Of a DNA stretch of 11,575 nucleotides, positions 1-6,227 are shown piece by piece (the stretch's first letter is position 1; every line of letters begins with the position of its first letter). Source of the stretch: Planctomycetota bacterium (lineage in GTDB: Bacteria > Planctomycetota > Planctomycetia > Gemmatales > Gemmataceae). The stretch lies in the NCBI GenBank assembly GCA_018970845.1, contig JAGWVO010000090.1:1-11575 (forward strand). Direction: 5' to 3'. Below the pieces are notes generated by a model, which saw only the letters and a list, made by a program, of their open reading frames with translations, was not told where the DNA came from and did no database searches. The translations under genes and the position numbers were made by a program.

Positions 1-317
1 CTCTGGTTGTCGGCGGACTCGTCGCCGAGGAGCACAAGGGCAAGCTCAAGAAGATCGACACCAGCGCCAAGAAGCTGACGATCGAAACCAAGGACGGCGA
101 GAAGACCGTCGACTATGCCGACAGCCTCAAGATCGTCGGCAAGGACAAGGAAGGCAAGGACACCGATGTCGATGTGTCCAAGGCCGCCAAGATGGTCGAG
201 AAGGGCGCCGAAAAGGGCAAGTCGCCCGTCGTGACCGTGATCACCGAGAAGAAGGGCGACAAGGAAGTGGCCACCACCATCAAGATGGGCGGCGGCAAGA
301 AGAAGGACAACAAGTAA
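1..317 (+). CDS. Small secreted lysine-rich protein, 5'-truncated (paralog A)
   Basis: The open frame enters from the window edge (first full codon at 3) and ends at TAA 315-317, giving 104 visible residues. It aligns end to end with the complete gene at 549-872: both have LVVGG(L/I)VAEE near the start, a shared SAKK(L/I)TIETKDGEKT block, a shared KKGDKEV-like block and a GGGKKK tail. By that alignment about 13 N-terminal residues, the start of a signal peptide, lie outside the window. It carries about ten extra residues in the middle (around AAKMVEKGAEKGKS) that the second copy lacks. The mature part is lysine-rich with alternating beta-strand-like segments. I do not recognise a named family; the KGK(L)xKxD...K(I/L)TI pattern resembles small exported beta-barrel-like proteins of planctomycetes. 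Function is unknown. A strong stem-loop follows the stop. Confidence 0.85.
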   Translation, partial: LVVGGLVAEEHKGKLKKIDTSAKKLTIETKDGEKTVDYADSLKIVGKDKEGKDTDVDVSKAAKMVEKGAEKGKSPVVTVITEKKGDKEVATTIKMGGGKKKDNK

Positions 318-340
318 CCCTTGCAGCTGAATCAATCCGG

Positions 341-367
341 GGGGGATGGGAATTGTTCCCATCCCCC
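341..367 (+). terminator. Perfect 12-bp stem-loop after paralog A
   Basis: Arms 341-352 and 356-367 are perfectly complementary (GGGGGATGGGAA with TTCCCATCCCCC) around a 3-nt TTG loop, starting 23 nt after the stop codon of the upstream gene. The tail (TTATCACTTT) is only weakly T-rich, so it may work as a terminator or as a 3'-end-protecting hairpin. The corresponding place after the second paralog also has a stem-loop, which supports a transcript-end role. Confidence 0.72.
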
Positions 368-407
368 TTATCACTTTCCCGGGCCCGATTTTTCAAGGAG
401 TTTCGCA

Positions 408-464
408 ATGGCGTTGAACAGGAAGCCGCCAAACTCAAGTGGTTTTAATCTTCTTCCCCTATAA
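408..464 (+). CDS. Candidate 18-residue small ORF between the paralogs
   Basis: ATG at 408 is preceded by a full AAGGAG (395-400) at 7-nt spacing, a better ribosome-binding site than that of most genes here. The frame reads MALNRKPPNSSGFNLLPL and ends at TAA 462-464, overlapping a TATAAA box. It lies after the hairpin that follows paralog A and 84 nt before paralog B. It could be a translated leader peptide, a microprotein or chance. It has no hydrophobic segment and no attenuator-like run of one amino acid. The only support is the Shine-Dalgarno/start/stop arrangement, so treat it as a candidate. Confidence 0.25.
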   Translation: MALNRKPPNSSGFNLLPL

Positions 465-548
465 ACATGATCACCCGATTCAGGTGCCCGGCGGGTAGCC
501 CTGTTCGACGGGTTACGCTTCCCTCCCGCATGCGAAAGGATCCTCAAC

Positions 549-872
549 ATGTTCCGTAGCCTCGTTCTCGGCCTCGCGGCCCTCGCCCTGGTTGTCGGCG
601 GCATCGTCGCCGAAGAGTACAAGGGCAAGCTCGGCAAGGTCGACGCCAGCGCCAAGAAGATCACCATCGAAACCAAGGACGGCGAGAAGACCTTCGGTTA
701 CGCCGAAGGCCTCAAGGTGAAGGTGAAGGGCAAGGACGGCGACAAGGAAATCGAAGTGGAGAAGGCCAAGGCCGGCTCCTTCGTGGCCGTCACCACCAAG
801 AAGGACGGCGACAAGGAAGTGGTCACCGAAATCAAGGCCGCCGGCGGTGGCAAGAAGAAGGAAAGCAAGTAA
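549..872 (+). CDS. Small secreted lysine-rich protein (paralog B)
   Basis: Complete 107-residue protein. The ATG at 549 follows a GAAAGGA Shine-Dalgarno (534-540) at 8 nt. Residues 1-21 look like a signal peptide: Arg3, then a hydrophobic stretch of Leu, Val, Ala and Gly, with likely cleavage after IVA21 before EE. The mature chain of about 86 residues is roughly one quarter lysine, with many Glu/Asp and alternating short beta-type segments (KGKLGKVD, KKITIETK, KVKVKGK, FVAVTTKK, EVVTEIK), ending in GGGKKKESK. That suggests a small beta-rich fold with a basic tail outside the cytoplasm. It is the tandem paralog of the partial gene at 1-317, and DNA identity includes a 27-nt perfect block at a 585-nt offset. 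No enzyme motif or cysteine is present. Function is unknown; a cell-envelope or periplasmic role is only inference. Confidence 0.85.
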   Translation: MFRSLVLGLAALALVVGGIVAEEYKGKLGKVDASAKKITIETKDGEKTFGYAEGLKVKVKGKDGDKEIEVEKAKAGSFVAVTTKKDGDKEVVTEIKAAGGGKKKESK

Positions 873-894
873 TCCTTGCGCCTGAATTCGAAGG

Positions 895-923
895 CGGGGC
901 GGGAGCCAATCCCGCCCCGTTTT
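895..923 (+). terminator. Intrinsic terminator after paralog B
   Basis: CGGGGCGGGA (895-904) pairs perfectly with TCCCGCCCCG (910-919), giving a 10-bp GC-rich stem with a 5-nt loop, followed by TTTT (920-923). It begins 23 nt after the stop codon of paralog B and abuts the stop codon of the convergent rnr gene. The stem could also stabilise the rnr transcript end, but the T-run favours the + strand. Confidence 0.8.
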
Positions 924-3172
924 CATTTCTTGCCACGCTTTTTCCTGTCTTCGGGCGCCTGCTTTTCCACCTTGCCGCGGGGACGTCGCACCTTCACGGG
1001 ATACTTGGCCCGGAGCGCCGGTGGCGGTGAAGGCTGGATGCCCGAAAGCCTCCAGTCGAGTTGCAGGCGTTCCTGATCCACCCGGGCCACCGCCACGCGG
1101 ATGCGGTCTCCCAGGCGGAATCGGATCCCGCCCTGCTTGCCCTCGAGCGCCTGCGCCTCCTCGTCGAACCTGAAGTTGTCGGCGCCCAGGGCGGTCACAT
1201 GAACCCGGCCCTCGGCCGGCATCTGTTCCCCCTGGGCGAAAATGCCGTACTCGGCGACACCCGTCACCACAGCGTCGTACTCCTCGCCAATGCGGTCGGC
1301 GAGGTAGGCCAGGATGCGCCGCTTCACCAATTCACGCGTGGCGGCCTCGGCCCGACGCTCGCAATCGCTGCAATGCCGGGCCAGGACATCCAGTTCCTGG
1401 GCGTCGGCCGGCGCCCGGCCCTGCCTCATCAGCCGGGCCAACTGCCGGTGCACCACAAGGTCGGGATAGCGCCTGATCGGCGATGTGAAATGGCAATACT
1501 GGCTGGTCGCCAGCGCGTAGTGGACATCCTCGTCGGCGCTGTAAACCGCCATGCGCATGCTCCTGAGCATGGCGATGTGCACCGCCCGGGCCTCGGGAGT
1601 TCCGCTGGTGCGCCCCAGCAAGGCCTGCAGGGCGAAGCGGTCCTCGGGGTTGGAAAGCGGCAGTCCCAAACGCTGGACGAACCTGCCGAAGCCGCGCAAG
1701 CGCATCGGCTCGGGCTCGGGGTGAATGCGCCTGATGAAGGGAACCTTGTGCTCGTCGAAATGGCGGGCCACCGCCTCATTGGCGGCCAGCATGAACTCCT
1801 CGATGATCTTGTTGCTCGTTTTTTGCTTTCGCCAATGGGCCCCGCGCACCTTCCCATCGTCGTCGTATTCAAGCACCGGCTCGGCCATGTCGAGTTCCAG
1901 GGCCCCGCGAGCCAACCTTCGGCGATTGAGCAGAGCGGCAAGTTCGCGCATCAGCGCCATCAGGCTCCACAGGGCTTCCTCCCCCGCGGGCGGATTCACG
2001 GCTTCCACCAGTTCCTGGGCCTGCTCGTAGGTGAGCCGGCGCTTCACCCGGATCATCCCCTCGAAAAACGACTGCCTTATCACCCTGCCTTGGGAATCGA
2101 AATCCACCCTCGCCGTTTTCACCAGCCTCACCCGGCCCTCCTGCAGGCTCGCCAGGTGGTTGCTGATCGCCTCGGGAAACATCGGCAACACCTTGCCGGG
2201 CAGGTAGACGCTCGTGGCGCGCCTCCGCGCCTCGCGGTCGAGCGGCCCACCGGGAGGGACGAATTGACCGACATCGGCGATATGCACCCAAAGCGACCAG
2301 TTTCCCTTGGGATCGCGGGTGACGAACACGGCGTCGTCGAAGTCGCGGGCATCCACCGGGTCGATGGTGATGACAAAGTCGCGGGTGAAGTCGGTGCGGC
2401 CCGTGACGGCTTCCTCGCGGAAGTTTTCCGCCTGGTGGTGCGCCTCGGCGAGGGCGTCGGAGGGAAAGGTGTCGGGCAGGCCGTGGTTCCGGATCACCGC
2501 CAAAAGATCAACGCCCGCGGCGCCGCGGGGCCCGAGAACCTCGAGAATCACACCCTCGCCATGCGGATCCTCGGGCGTCGGCGTCCTGAGGATCTCCACC
2601 ACGACGAGGTCGCCGGGACGCGCTCCCTTGGCTCCGGCATCGCCCACGCGCAAGCCATGGGCCAGGGTGGTGCCGTCGAGGCGGACGCGAGGCTGGCCGT
2701 CACGGAGGAAAAGGGTTCCCACCATGCGGCTGCTGGCCCTTGAGACCACCGCGTCCACGCGCCCCCACATGGCGGCGGGATCGTCGGTGGCGGGAGACCG
2801 CCGCCTGATGACCCTGTAAATGACCGTGTCACCCGGGCGCGCCTCGCCAAGGTCGGCGGCCCTGAACCTGACCACGGGCCCCGACGGGCCGGCGCGCACC
2901 ACAAACCGGCCGGCGGCGTCGCGCGCCAGCACTCCCCTCGAGCCGGCGCGGGGAGGCTCGGGGGCGGGGGTGCGCAACGAGCGGTTGCCGCCAAACACCA
3001 GGCGCCCGGCGCGCAGCAGCGCCCGCACGGCCTCGCGGAAACGGGGATAATCCTCCTGCCCGATTTCCATTTGCCTGGCAACGGCCTTGGCCTTCGCCGG
3101 CCGGTATTCGGGGCGGGACATCCAGTCGAGCACCCGGTTCTCGAGGGGCTCGCCGTCGGGGGAATTCGCCAT
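923..3172 (-). CDS. rnr: Ribonuclease R (3'-5' exoribonuclease, RNB family)
   Basis: 749 residues. RNase R is a cytoplasmic processive hydrolytic 3'-5' exoribonuclease that digests structured RNA. The order of parts fits the family: an N-terminal winged-helix-like segment (about 10-65), two cold-shock/OB segments (about 75-215), the RNB catalytic domain (about 255-580) and an S1 domain (about 628-708), then a short basic tail ending KKRGKK. The metal-binding catalytic motif is TIDPVDARDFDDA, with Asp271, 274, 277, 279 and 280. The family signature HFTSPIRRYPDLVVHRQL is at 561-578. The ATG at 3172 has AGGAGG (complement of 3180-3185) at 7 nt. It starts 28 nt after the YhaM-type exoribonuclease gene and is the last gene of the - strand operon. 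RNase II is the close alternative, but the length, N-terminal domain and basic tail favour RNase R. Confidence 0.95.
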   Translation of the reverse strand: MANSPDGEPLENRVLDWMSRPEYRPAKAKAVARQMEIGQEDYPRFREAVRALLRAGRLVFGGNRSLRTPAPEPPRAGSRGVLARDAAGRFVVRAGPSGPVVRFRAADLGEARPGDTVIYRVIRRRSPATDDPAAMWGRVDAVVSRASSRMVGTLFLRDGQPRVRLDGTTLAHGLRVGDAGAKGARPGDLVVVEILRTPTPEDPHGEGVILEVLGPRGAAGVDLLAVIRNHGLPDTFPSDALAEAHHQAENFREEAVTGRTDFTRDFVITIDPVDARDFDDAVFVTRDPKGNWSLWVHIADVGQFVPPGGPLDREARRRATSVYLPGKVLPMFPEAISNHLASLQEGRVRLVKTARVDFDSQGRVIRQSFFEGMIRVKRRLTYEQAQELVEAVNPPAGEEALWSLMALMRELAALLNRRRLARGALELDMAEPVLEYDDDGKVRGAHWRKQKTSNKIIEEFMLAANEAVARHFDEHKVPFIRRIHPEPEPMRLRGFGRFVQRLGLPLSNPEDRFALQALLGRTSGTPEARAVHIAMLRSMRMAVYSADEDVHYALATSQYCHFTSPIRRYPDLVVHRQLARLMRQGRAPADAQELDVLARHCSDCERRAEAATRELVKRRILAYLADRIGEEYDAVVTGVAEYGIFAQGEQMPAEGRVHVTALGADNFRFDEEAQALEGKQGGIRFRLGDRIRVAVARVDQERLQLDWRLSGIQPSPPPALRAKYPVKVRRPRGKVEKQAPEDRKKRGKK

Positions 3173-3200
3173 CGCGGGGCCTCCTGGGGCCGCCCCGGAT

Positions 3201-4163
3201 TCAGCCGGGGCCGCGGTAAAGCCGCCTTTGCAGCGGCGAATGCCATGGGGACCAGACCCCTTGGGCGCGGTTCTCGTCGATGTGCCTCAACACCATGTTC
3301 ATCCGCGAGTCCATCGAGTCGATCTCGTGCAGGGCGATCGCCTCGGGAGTCATGGGAACCTTGGGGCTGCCGTGCTCCAGGGTGCCGTGGTGGCTCAGCA
3401 GCATGTGGAGCAGCCTCAACCGCGTCTCGGCGGGAAAAGGCTCGCCCAGGGCCTTCTCCACCCCGGCGATCTTGTCGCGCAGCATTTCCTGGCCCATGGC
3501 CAAATGCCCGATCAGTTGCCCGGCGTCGGTGTAGGAAAAGCCCTGCGCGACCGCCAGTTCCTCCACCTTGCCGATGTCATGGATCAGCACGCCCATCACC
3601 AGCAGGTCGCGATCGAGTCCGGGATACAGGGGCGCCACGAGCCCCGCGATGTCCATCATCGTGGCGACATGCTCGGCCAGTCCGCCGGTGTAGGCGTGGT
3701 GCGCGGAAACTCCCGCCGGCGCCGCCAGGAACCGATGGACAAGTTCCTGGTCGGACAGGAACGCCTCGCCCAGCGCCCGCAGGGGGAAATCGCCGATGGC
3801 GGCGATGTGGCCGTGGATGCGCTTGAGGCTTTCCGCCGGGTCGGTCGGTGAACGGGCGACAAAATCGGAAGGATCATGGGCCCCGGGCGCCACTTTCTCC
3901 AGCGCGGTCGCGATGACCTGGAGGGCTCCCTGGTAAGCCTGCACCTTGCCCTGCACCCGAAGGAGGTCGCCATCGGCGAACGAGCCGTAAACGGACTGTC
4001 CGGCATTCCACATGCGCGCGGCGATGGCGCCTGTCCGGTCGGCGAGTTCCACCTGCACATAGAGGTTGCCGTTGCGGTTCGTGCGCAACTGCCTGTCGCG
4101 GGCGAGATACACCTCGTCGATGGTGTCGCCGTCGGAGAGCGAGGCGACCGTTCTGCGTGTCAT
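3201..4163 (-). CDS. yhaM: YhaM-type 3'-5' exoribonuclease (OB fold + HD domain)
   Basis: 320 residues, close to the usual length of about 310-320 for YhaM-family proteins, which trim RNA (and in some cases DNA) from the 3' end using metal ions. Residues about 10-95 form a nucleic-acid-binding OB fold, with the typical YVQVELADRTGAIAARMW strand pair and DLLRVQGKVQAYQGALQV. An HD phosphohydrolase domain follows: HH 155-156 with GGLAEH 160-165, the core IHDIGK 194-199 (His195-Asp196), His220, SHHG 257-260 and a late Asp pair at 282/285, so the metal ligands look intact. The ATG at 4163 has a GGAG-type Shine-Dalgarno about 7 nt upstream. It begins 24 nt after the DCC oxidoreductase stop and ends 28 nt before rnr, so cotranscription is very likely. 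The symbol is by family resemblance; its exact substrate here is unknown. Confidence 0.88.
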   Translation of the reverse strand: MTRRTVASLSDGDTIDEVYLARDRQLRTNRNGNLYVQVELADRTGAIAARMWNAGQSVYGSFADGDLLRVQGKVQAYQGALQVIATALEKVAPGAHDPSDFVARSPTDPAESLKRIHGHIAAIGDFPLRALGEAFLSDQELVHRFLAAPAGVSAHHAYTGGLAEHVATMMDIAGLVAPLYPGLDRDLLVMGVLIHDIGKVEELAVAQGFSYTDAGQLIGHLAMGQEMLRDKIAGVEKALGEPFPAETRLRLLHMLLSHHGTLEHGSPKVPMTPEAIALHEIDSMDSRMNMVLRHIDENRAQGVWSPWHSPLQRRLYRGPG

Positions 4164-4187
4164 GGGGACTCCGGACTGGGGACAAGA

Positions 4188-4634
4188 CTAGCCGGGCGGG
4201 CCGCCTCCCGAGGAGGGCAGGGCGCAAATCCCGTCCTTGCATGGGAGCAGTCCGTAGCGGTTGCGGGCGATCCACAGGTAGACCCGCTGGCCAAGCCAAC
4301 CCACGCCGGGAATGTAGAGGAAAGGAGCCAACACCACCAGCGCCGGCATCTTCCAGGCCAGGTGCCTGAAGGCCCAGAAGCCATGGAAAACACGGCGTCC
4401 GCCCGGGGCCACGGCATGCATTTCGGCATCCATCCGGGCCGGGTCGAGCGGAGGATCAAGCGGCGGAACGGCATCCGCGTCGCGGAATGAGCGGAATTCG
4501 ATGGCCCCCAACCAGTCGAAAGCCTTCAGCCACCGGACCGACATTCGGCAAAACGGGCAGTTTCCGTCATACAGAACCAGCGATCGGCGGCCGTCCCATG
4601 GGGCGGAAACGGCCTGTCGCGCCATGCTGTTCAT
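4188..4634 (-). CDS. DCC-family thiol-disulfide oxidoreductase (DUF393)
   Basis: 148 residues. The N-terminal LVLYDGNCPFCRMSVRWLK carries the DxxCxxC signature of the DCC1-like family (PF04134), a thioredoxin-like redox group; Cys26 and Cys29 are the presumed redox pair. Later family features are also present: the FHGFWAFRHLAW segment, a hydrophobic stretch around 97-122, WIARNRYG (121-128), and a second cysteine pair in PCKDGIC (132 and 137). The frame stays open far upstream, but that is antisense to rhaB. I chose the ATG at 4634 because GGAGG lies 8 nt before it and the family's N-terminus falls soon after; ATGs at 4649 and 4625 are alternatives. It is first in the operon with the two exoribonucleases. 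The family's biochemical role is poorly defined, so a disulfide-reductase function is inference. Confidence 0.88.
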   Translation of the reverse strand: MNSMARQAVSAPWDGRRSLVLYDGNCPFCRMSVRWLKAFDWLGAIEFRSFRDADAVPPLDPPLDPARMDAEMHAVAPGGRRVFHGFWAFRHLAWKMPALVVLAPFLYIPGVGWLGQRVYLWIARNRYGLLPCKDGICALPSSGGGPPG

Positions 4635-4727
4635 GATCGGTGCCTCCATCACTATTCTATCACCTTGGACATCCTCCGCGCCGGCGCCAAGCCACCGGCG
4701 CGCCTCCTCCCTGACGGAATTTCCCTC
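4635..4727. promoter_or_regulatory. Divergent intergenic region with GC palindrome
   Basis: These 93 nt separate the starts of the - strand DCC/yhaM/rnr operon and the + strand rhaB operon, so both promoters should lie here or inside the flanking 5' ends. An inverted repeat CGCGCCGG (4677-4684) / CCGGCGCG (4695-4702) with a 10-nt spacer sits 26 nt before the rhaB ATG and could be an operator or an mRNA hairpin. Read on the - strand, 4653-4658 gives TAGAAT, a passable -10 box, but I find no matching -35. Confidence 0.35.
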
Positions 4728-6224
4728 ATGCCCTCCAGCGCCAAGCAAATCCTGGCCGTCGACCTGGGCGCCGAGAGCGGACGGCTCATCGCCGGCGCCT
4801 GGAGCGGCGAATCGATCAGCCTTGATGTGGTCCACCGTTTTCCCAACCGGCCCGTCCGCGTTCTCGAAAGGCTCTACTGGGATGTCCTCGACCTCCACAG
4901 GGAGATCCTCCAGGGCCTCCGGATCGCCGCCGGAAGGCTTTCGGGCATCGCCTCGGTGGGTGTCGACACCTGGGGAGTGGATTTCGGTTTGGTCGGCGAA
5001 CGCGGCACCCTTCTGGGCCATCCCCGGCATTACCGCGATCCGCACACCGAAAACATCCTTGCCGAGGTCGACGCCAAGCTGCCCCTGGACCGCATCTACG
5101 CCGCCACGGGCATCCAGTTCATGCGGTTCAACTCGCTCTTCCAACTGGCCGCCATGCGCCGGGACGAAAACCCGCTGCTCGGGCAGGCCAAGAACCTCCT
5201 CTTCATGCCCGACCTGTTCCACTACTTCCTGTCGGGCGAGATGGCCAACGAACTCACCAACGCCAGCACGAGCCAAATGCTCGACCCCAGGACACGCCTT
5301 TGGCGTTCCGACATCGTGCGCGAACTGGGCATCCCGGAAGGCATGCTGGGGAAGCTGGTGCCGCCAGGCACGGTGCTGGGCCCGCTTCGCGCCTCCGTGG
5401 CCCAGGAAACCGGACTGGGATCGATTCCCGTGGTGGCTCCCGCCACGCACGACACGGCGGCCGCGGTCGCAGCCGTGCCAGTGGACCCCGCCCGCGCCGC
5501 CAGCGGCAAGTGGGCCTACATCAGTTCGGGCACATGGTCGTTGCTGGGACTCGAAACCCGGACGCCCAGGCTCGACGGCGCGGCGCGCGCGGCCAACGCC
5601 ACCAACGAGGGAGGCGTGGACGGCACGATCCGCCTGCTGAAGAACATCATGGGCCTCTGGATCGTGCAGGAGTGCCGGCGCGCCTGGGAACGCGAAGGCC
5701 AGGCCCTCGACTACCAAACCCTCACTCACCTCGCGGCGCAGGCCCCCGCGGGCGGACCGCTGGTCGACCCCGACCATGCCTCGTTCATGCTGCCCGAGCA
5801 CATGCCCGGCGCGCTTCAGGCCTACTGCGCCCGCACCGCCCAGGAAGTGCCCGAGGGGCCGGGGCCGATCCTCCGCTGCGCGCTGGAGAGCCTCGCCTTC
5901 AAGTACCGCCATGTGTTGGAGCAGCTTGAGGCCCTTGCCGGCACCCGGGCCGAGGTGATCCATGTGGTGGGCGGCGGTTGCCAGAACCGGCTGCTCAACC
6001 AGCTCACCGCGGACGCCTGCGGCAGGCCCGTCATCGCCGGGCCCGTCGAGGCCACCGCCGCGGGCAACATCCTCACCCAGGCGCTGGGCCTCGGTCTCAT
6101 CGGCTCGCTCGACGACGCGCGCGCCGTGGTGCGCCGGTCGTTCGAAATCTCGGTCCATGAGCCGGCGGGGGCGACGCTCGCCGAGGCCCGCTATGGCTTC
6201 TTCAAGACCCTGGTCGGGCGCTGA
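4728..6224 (+). CDS. rhaB: Rhamnulokinase (FGGY carbohydrate kinase)
   Basis: 498 residues (E. coli RhaB is 489). Rhamnulokinase phosphorylates L-rhamnulose to L-rhamnulose-1-phosphate in the cytoplasm. Two-domain FGGY features appear in order: the phosphate-binding loop DLGAESGR (12-19), VDTWGVDFGL (79-88), HYRDPHT (101-107), the rhamnulokinase-typical GIQFMRFNSLFQL (128-140), LFMPDLFHYFLSG (158-170), the catalytic loop THDTA (Asp242), SSGTWSLLG (267-275), NEGGVDGTIRLLKNIMGLW (293-311) and the ATP-site GGGCQNRLLNQLTAD (415-429). I chose ATG 4728 because the family N-terminus starts there; a TTG at 4665 would add 21 unlikely residues. It heads the + strand operon; the next start is 3 nt after its stop. 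No isomerase, aldolase or transporter for rhamnose is in the window, so it is an orphan kinase here. A related deoxy-ketose is possible as substrate. Confidence 0.92.
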   Translation: MPSSAKQILAVDLGAESGRLIAGAWSGESISLDVVHRFPNRPVRVLERLYWDVLDLHREILQGLRIAAGRLSGIASVGVDTWGVDFGLVGERGTLLGHPRHYRDPHTENILAEVDAKLPLDRIYAATGIQFMRFNSLFQLAAMRRDENPLLGQAKNLLFMPDLFHYFLSGEMANELTNASTSQMLDPRTRLWRSDIVRELGIPEGMLGKLVPPGTVLGPLRASVAQETGLGSIPVVAPATHDTAAAVAAVPVDPARAASGKWAYISSGTWSLLGLETRTPRLDGAARAANATNEGGVDGTIRLLKNIMGLWIVQECRRAWEREGQALDYQTLTHLAAQAPAGGPLVDPDHASFMLPEHMPGALQAYCARTAQEVPEGPGPILRCALESLAFKYRHVLEQLEALAGTRAEVIHVVGGGCQNRLLNQLTADACGRPVIAGPVEATAAGNILTQALGLGLIGSLDDARAVVRRSFEISVHEPAGATLAEARYGFFKTLVGR

Positions 6225-6227
6225 GTC

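Larger units (their letters stand above)
318..548 (+). promoter_or_regulatory. Spacer and probable leader of paralog B
   Basis: This spacer holds three things. First is the stem-loop at 341-367. Second is a short ORF at 408-464 with its own Shine-Dalgarno. Third is a probable leader for the gene at 549. A TATAAA box lies at 460-465, but I see no convincing -35 element 16-18 nt upstream, so a promoter there is only a suggestion. Within the leader, GTAGCCC (495-501) can pair with GGGTTAC (510-516) through seven pairs including one G-U, with an 8-nt loop, about 17 nt before the Shine-Dalgarno at 534-540. No tRNA or recognisable riboswitch is seen. Confidence 0.3.

Noticed and set aside
371..450. 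- strand reading ending FNAIAKLLEKSGPGK, looking like a protein C-terminus
   Set aside because: It looked like a remnant of an older gene, but it has no family match I can name and no supporting upstream sequence; the frame runs into antisense of paralog B.
513..926. - strand open frame opposite paralog B
   Set aside because: It is antisense to a gene with a clear signal peptide, Shine-Dalgarno and a paralog; its Leu/Gly-rich product is the mirror of lysine/valine codons.
1061..2743. Long + strand open frame (560 codons) opposite rnr
   Set aside because: It is fully antisense to a gene with intact RNase R motifs; its translation is His/Pro/Gly-rich with no family signature. Long antisense frames are expected in GC-rich codon usage.
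3193..3210. CCCCGG/CCGGGG 6-bp inverted repeat over the yhaM stop codon
   Set aside because: The stem is short and common in GC-rich sequence, has no T-run, and lies inside an operon where termination would be unexpected.
3087..3851. + strand open frame across the rnr/yhaM junction
   Set aside because: It is antisense to the YhaM-type gene and the end of rnr, and the product has no recognisable domain.
4665..4727. TTG start adding 21 residues to RhaB
   Set aside because: The added residues are not family-like and the site has no good Shine-Dalgarno; the FGGY phosphate loop starts at the normal distance from ATG 4728.
4635..6158. N-terminal extension of the DCC oxidoreductase frame to 6158
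   Set aside because: The frame is simply open on the strand opposite rhaB. The DCC family N-terminus and a GGAGG Shine-Dalgarno support the start at 4634.
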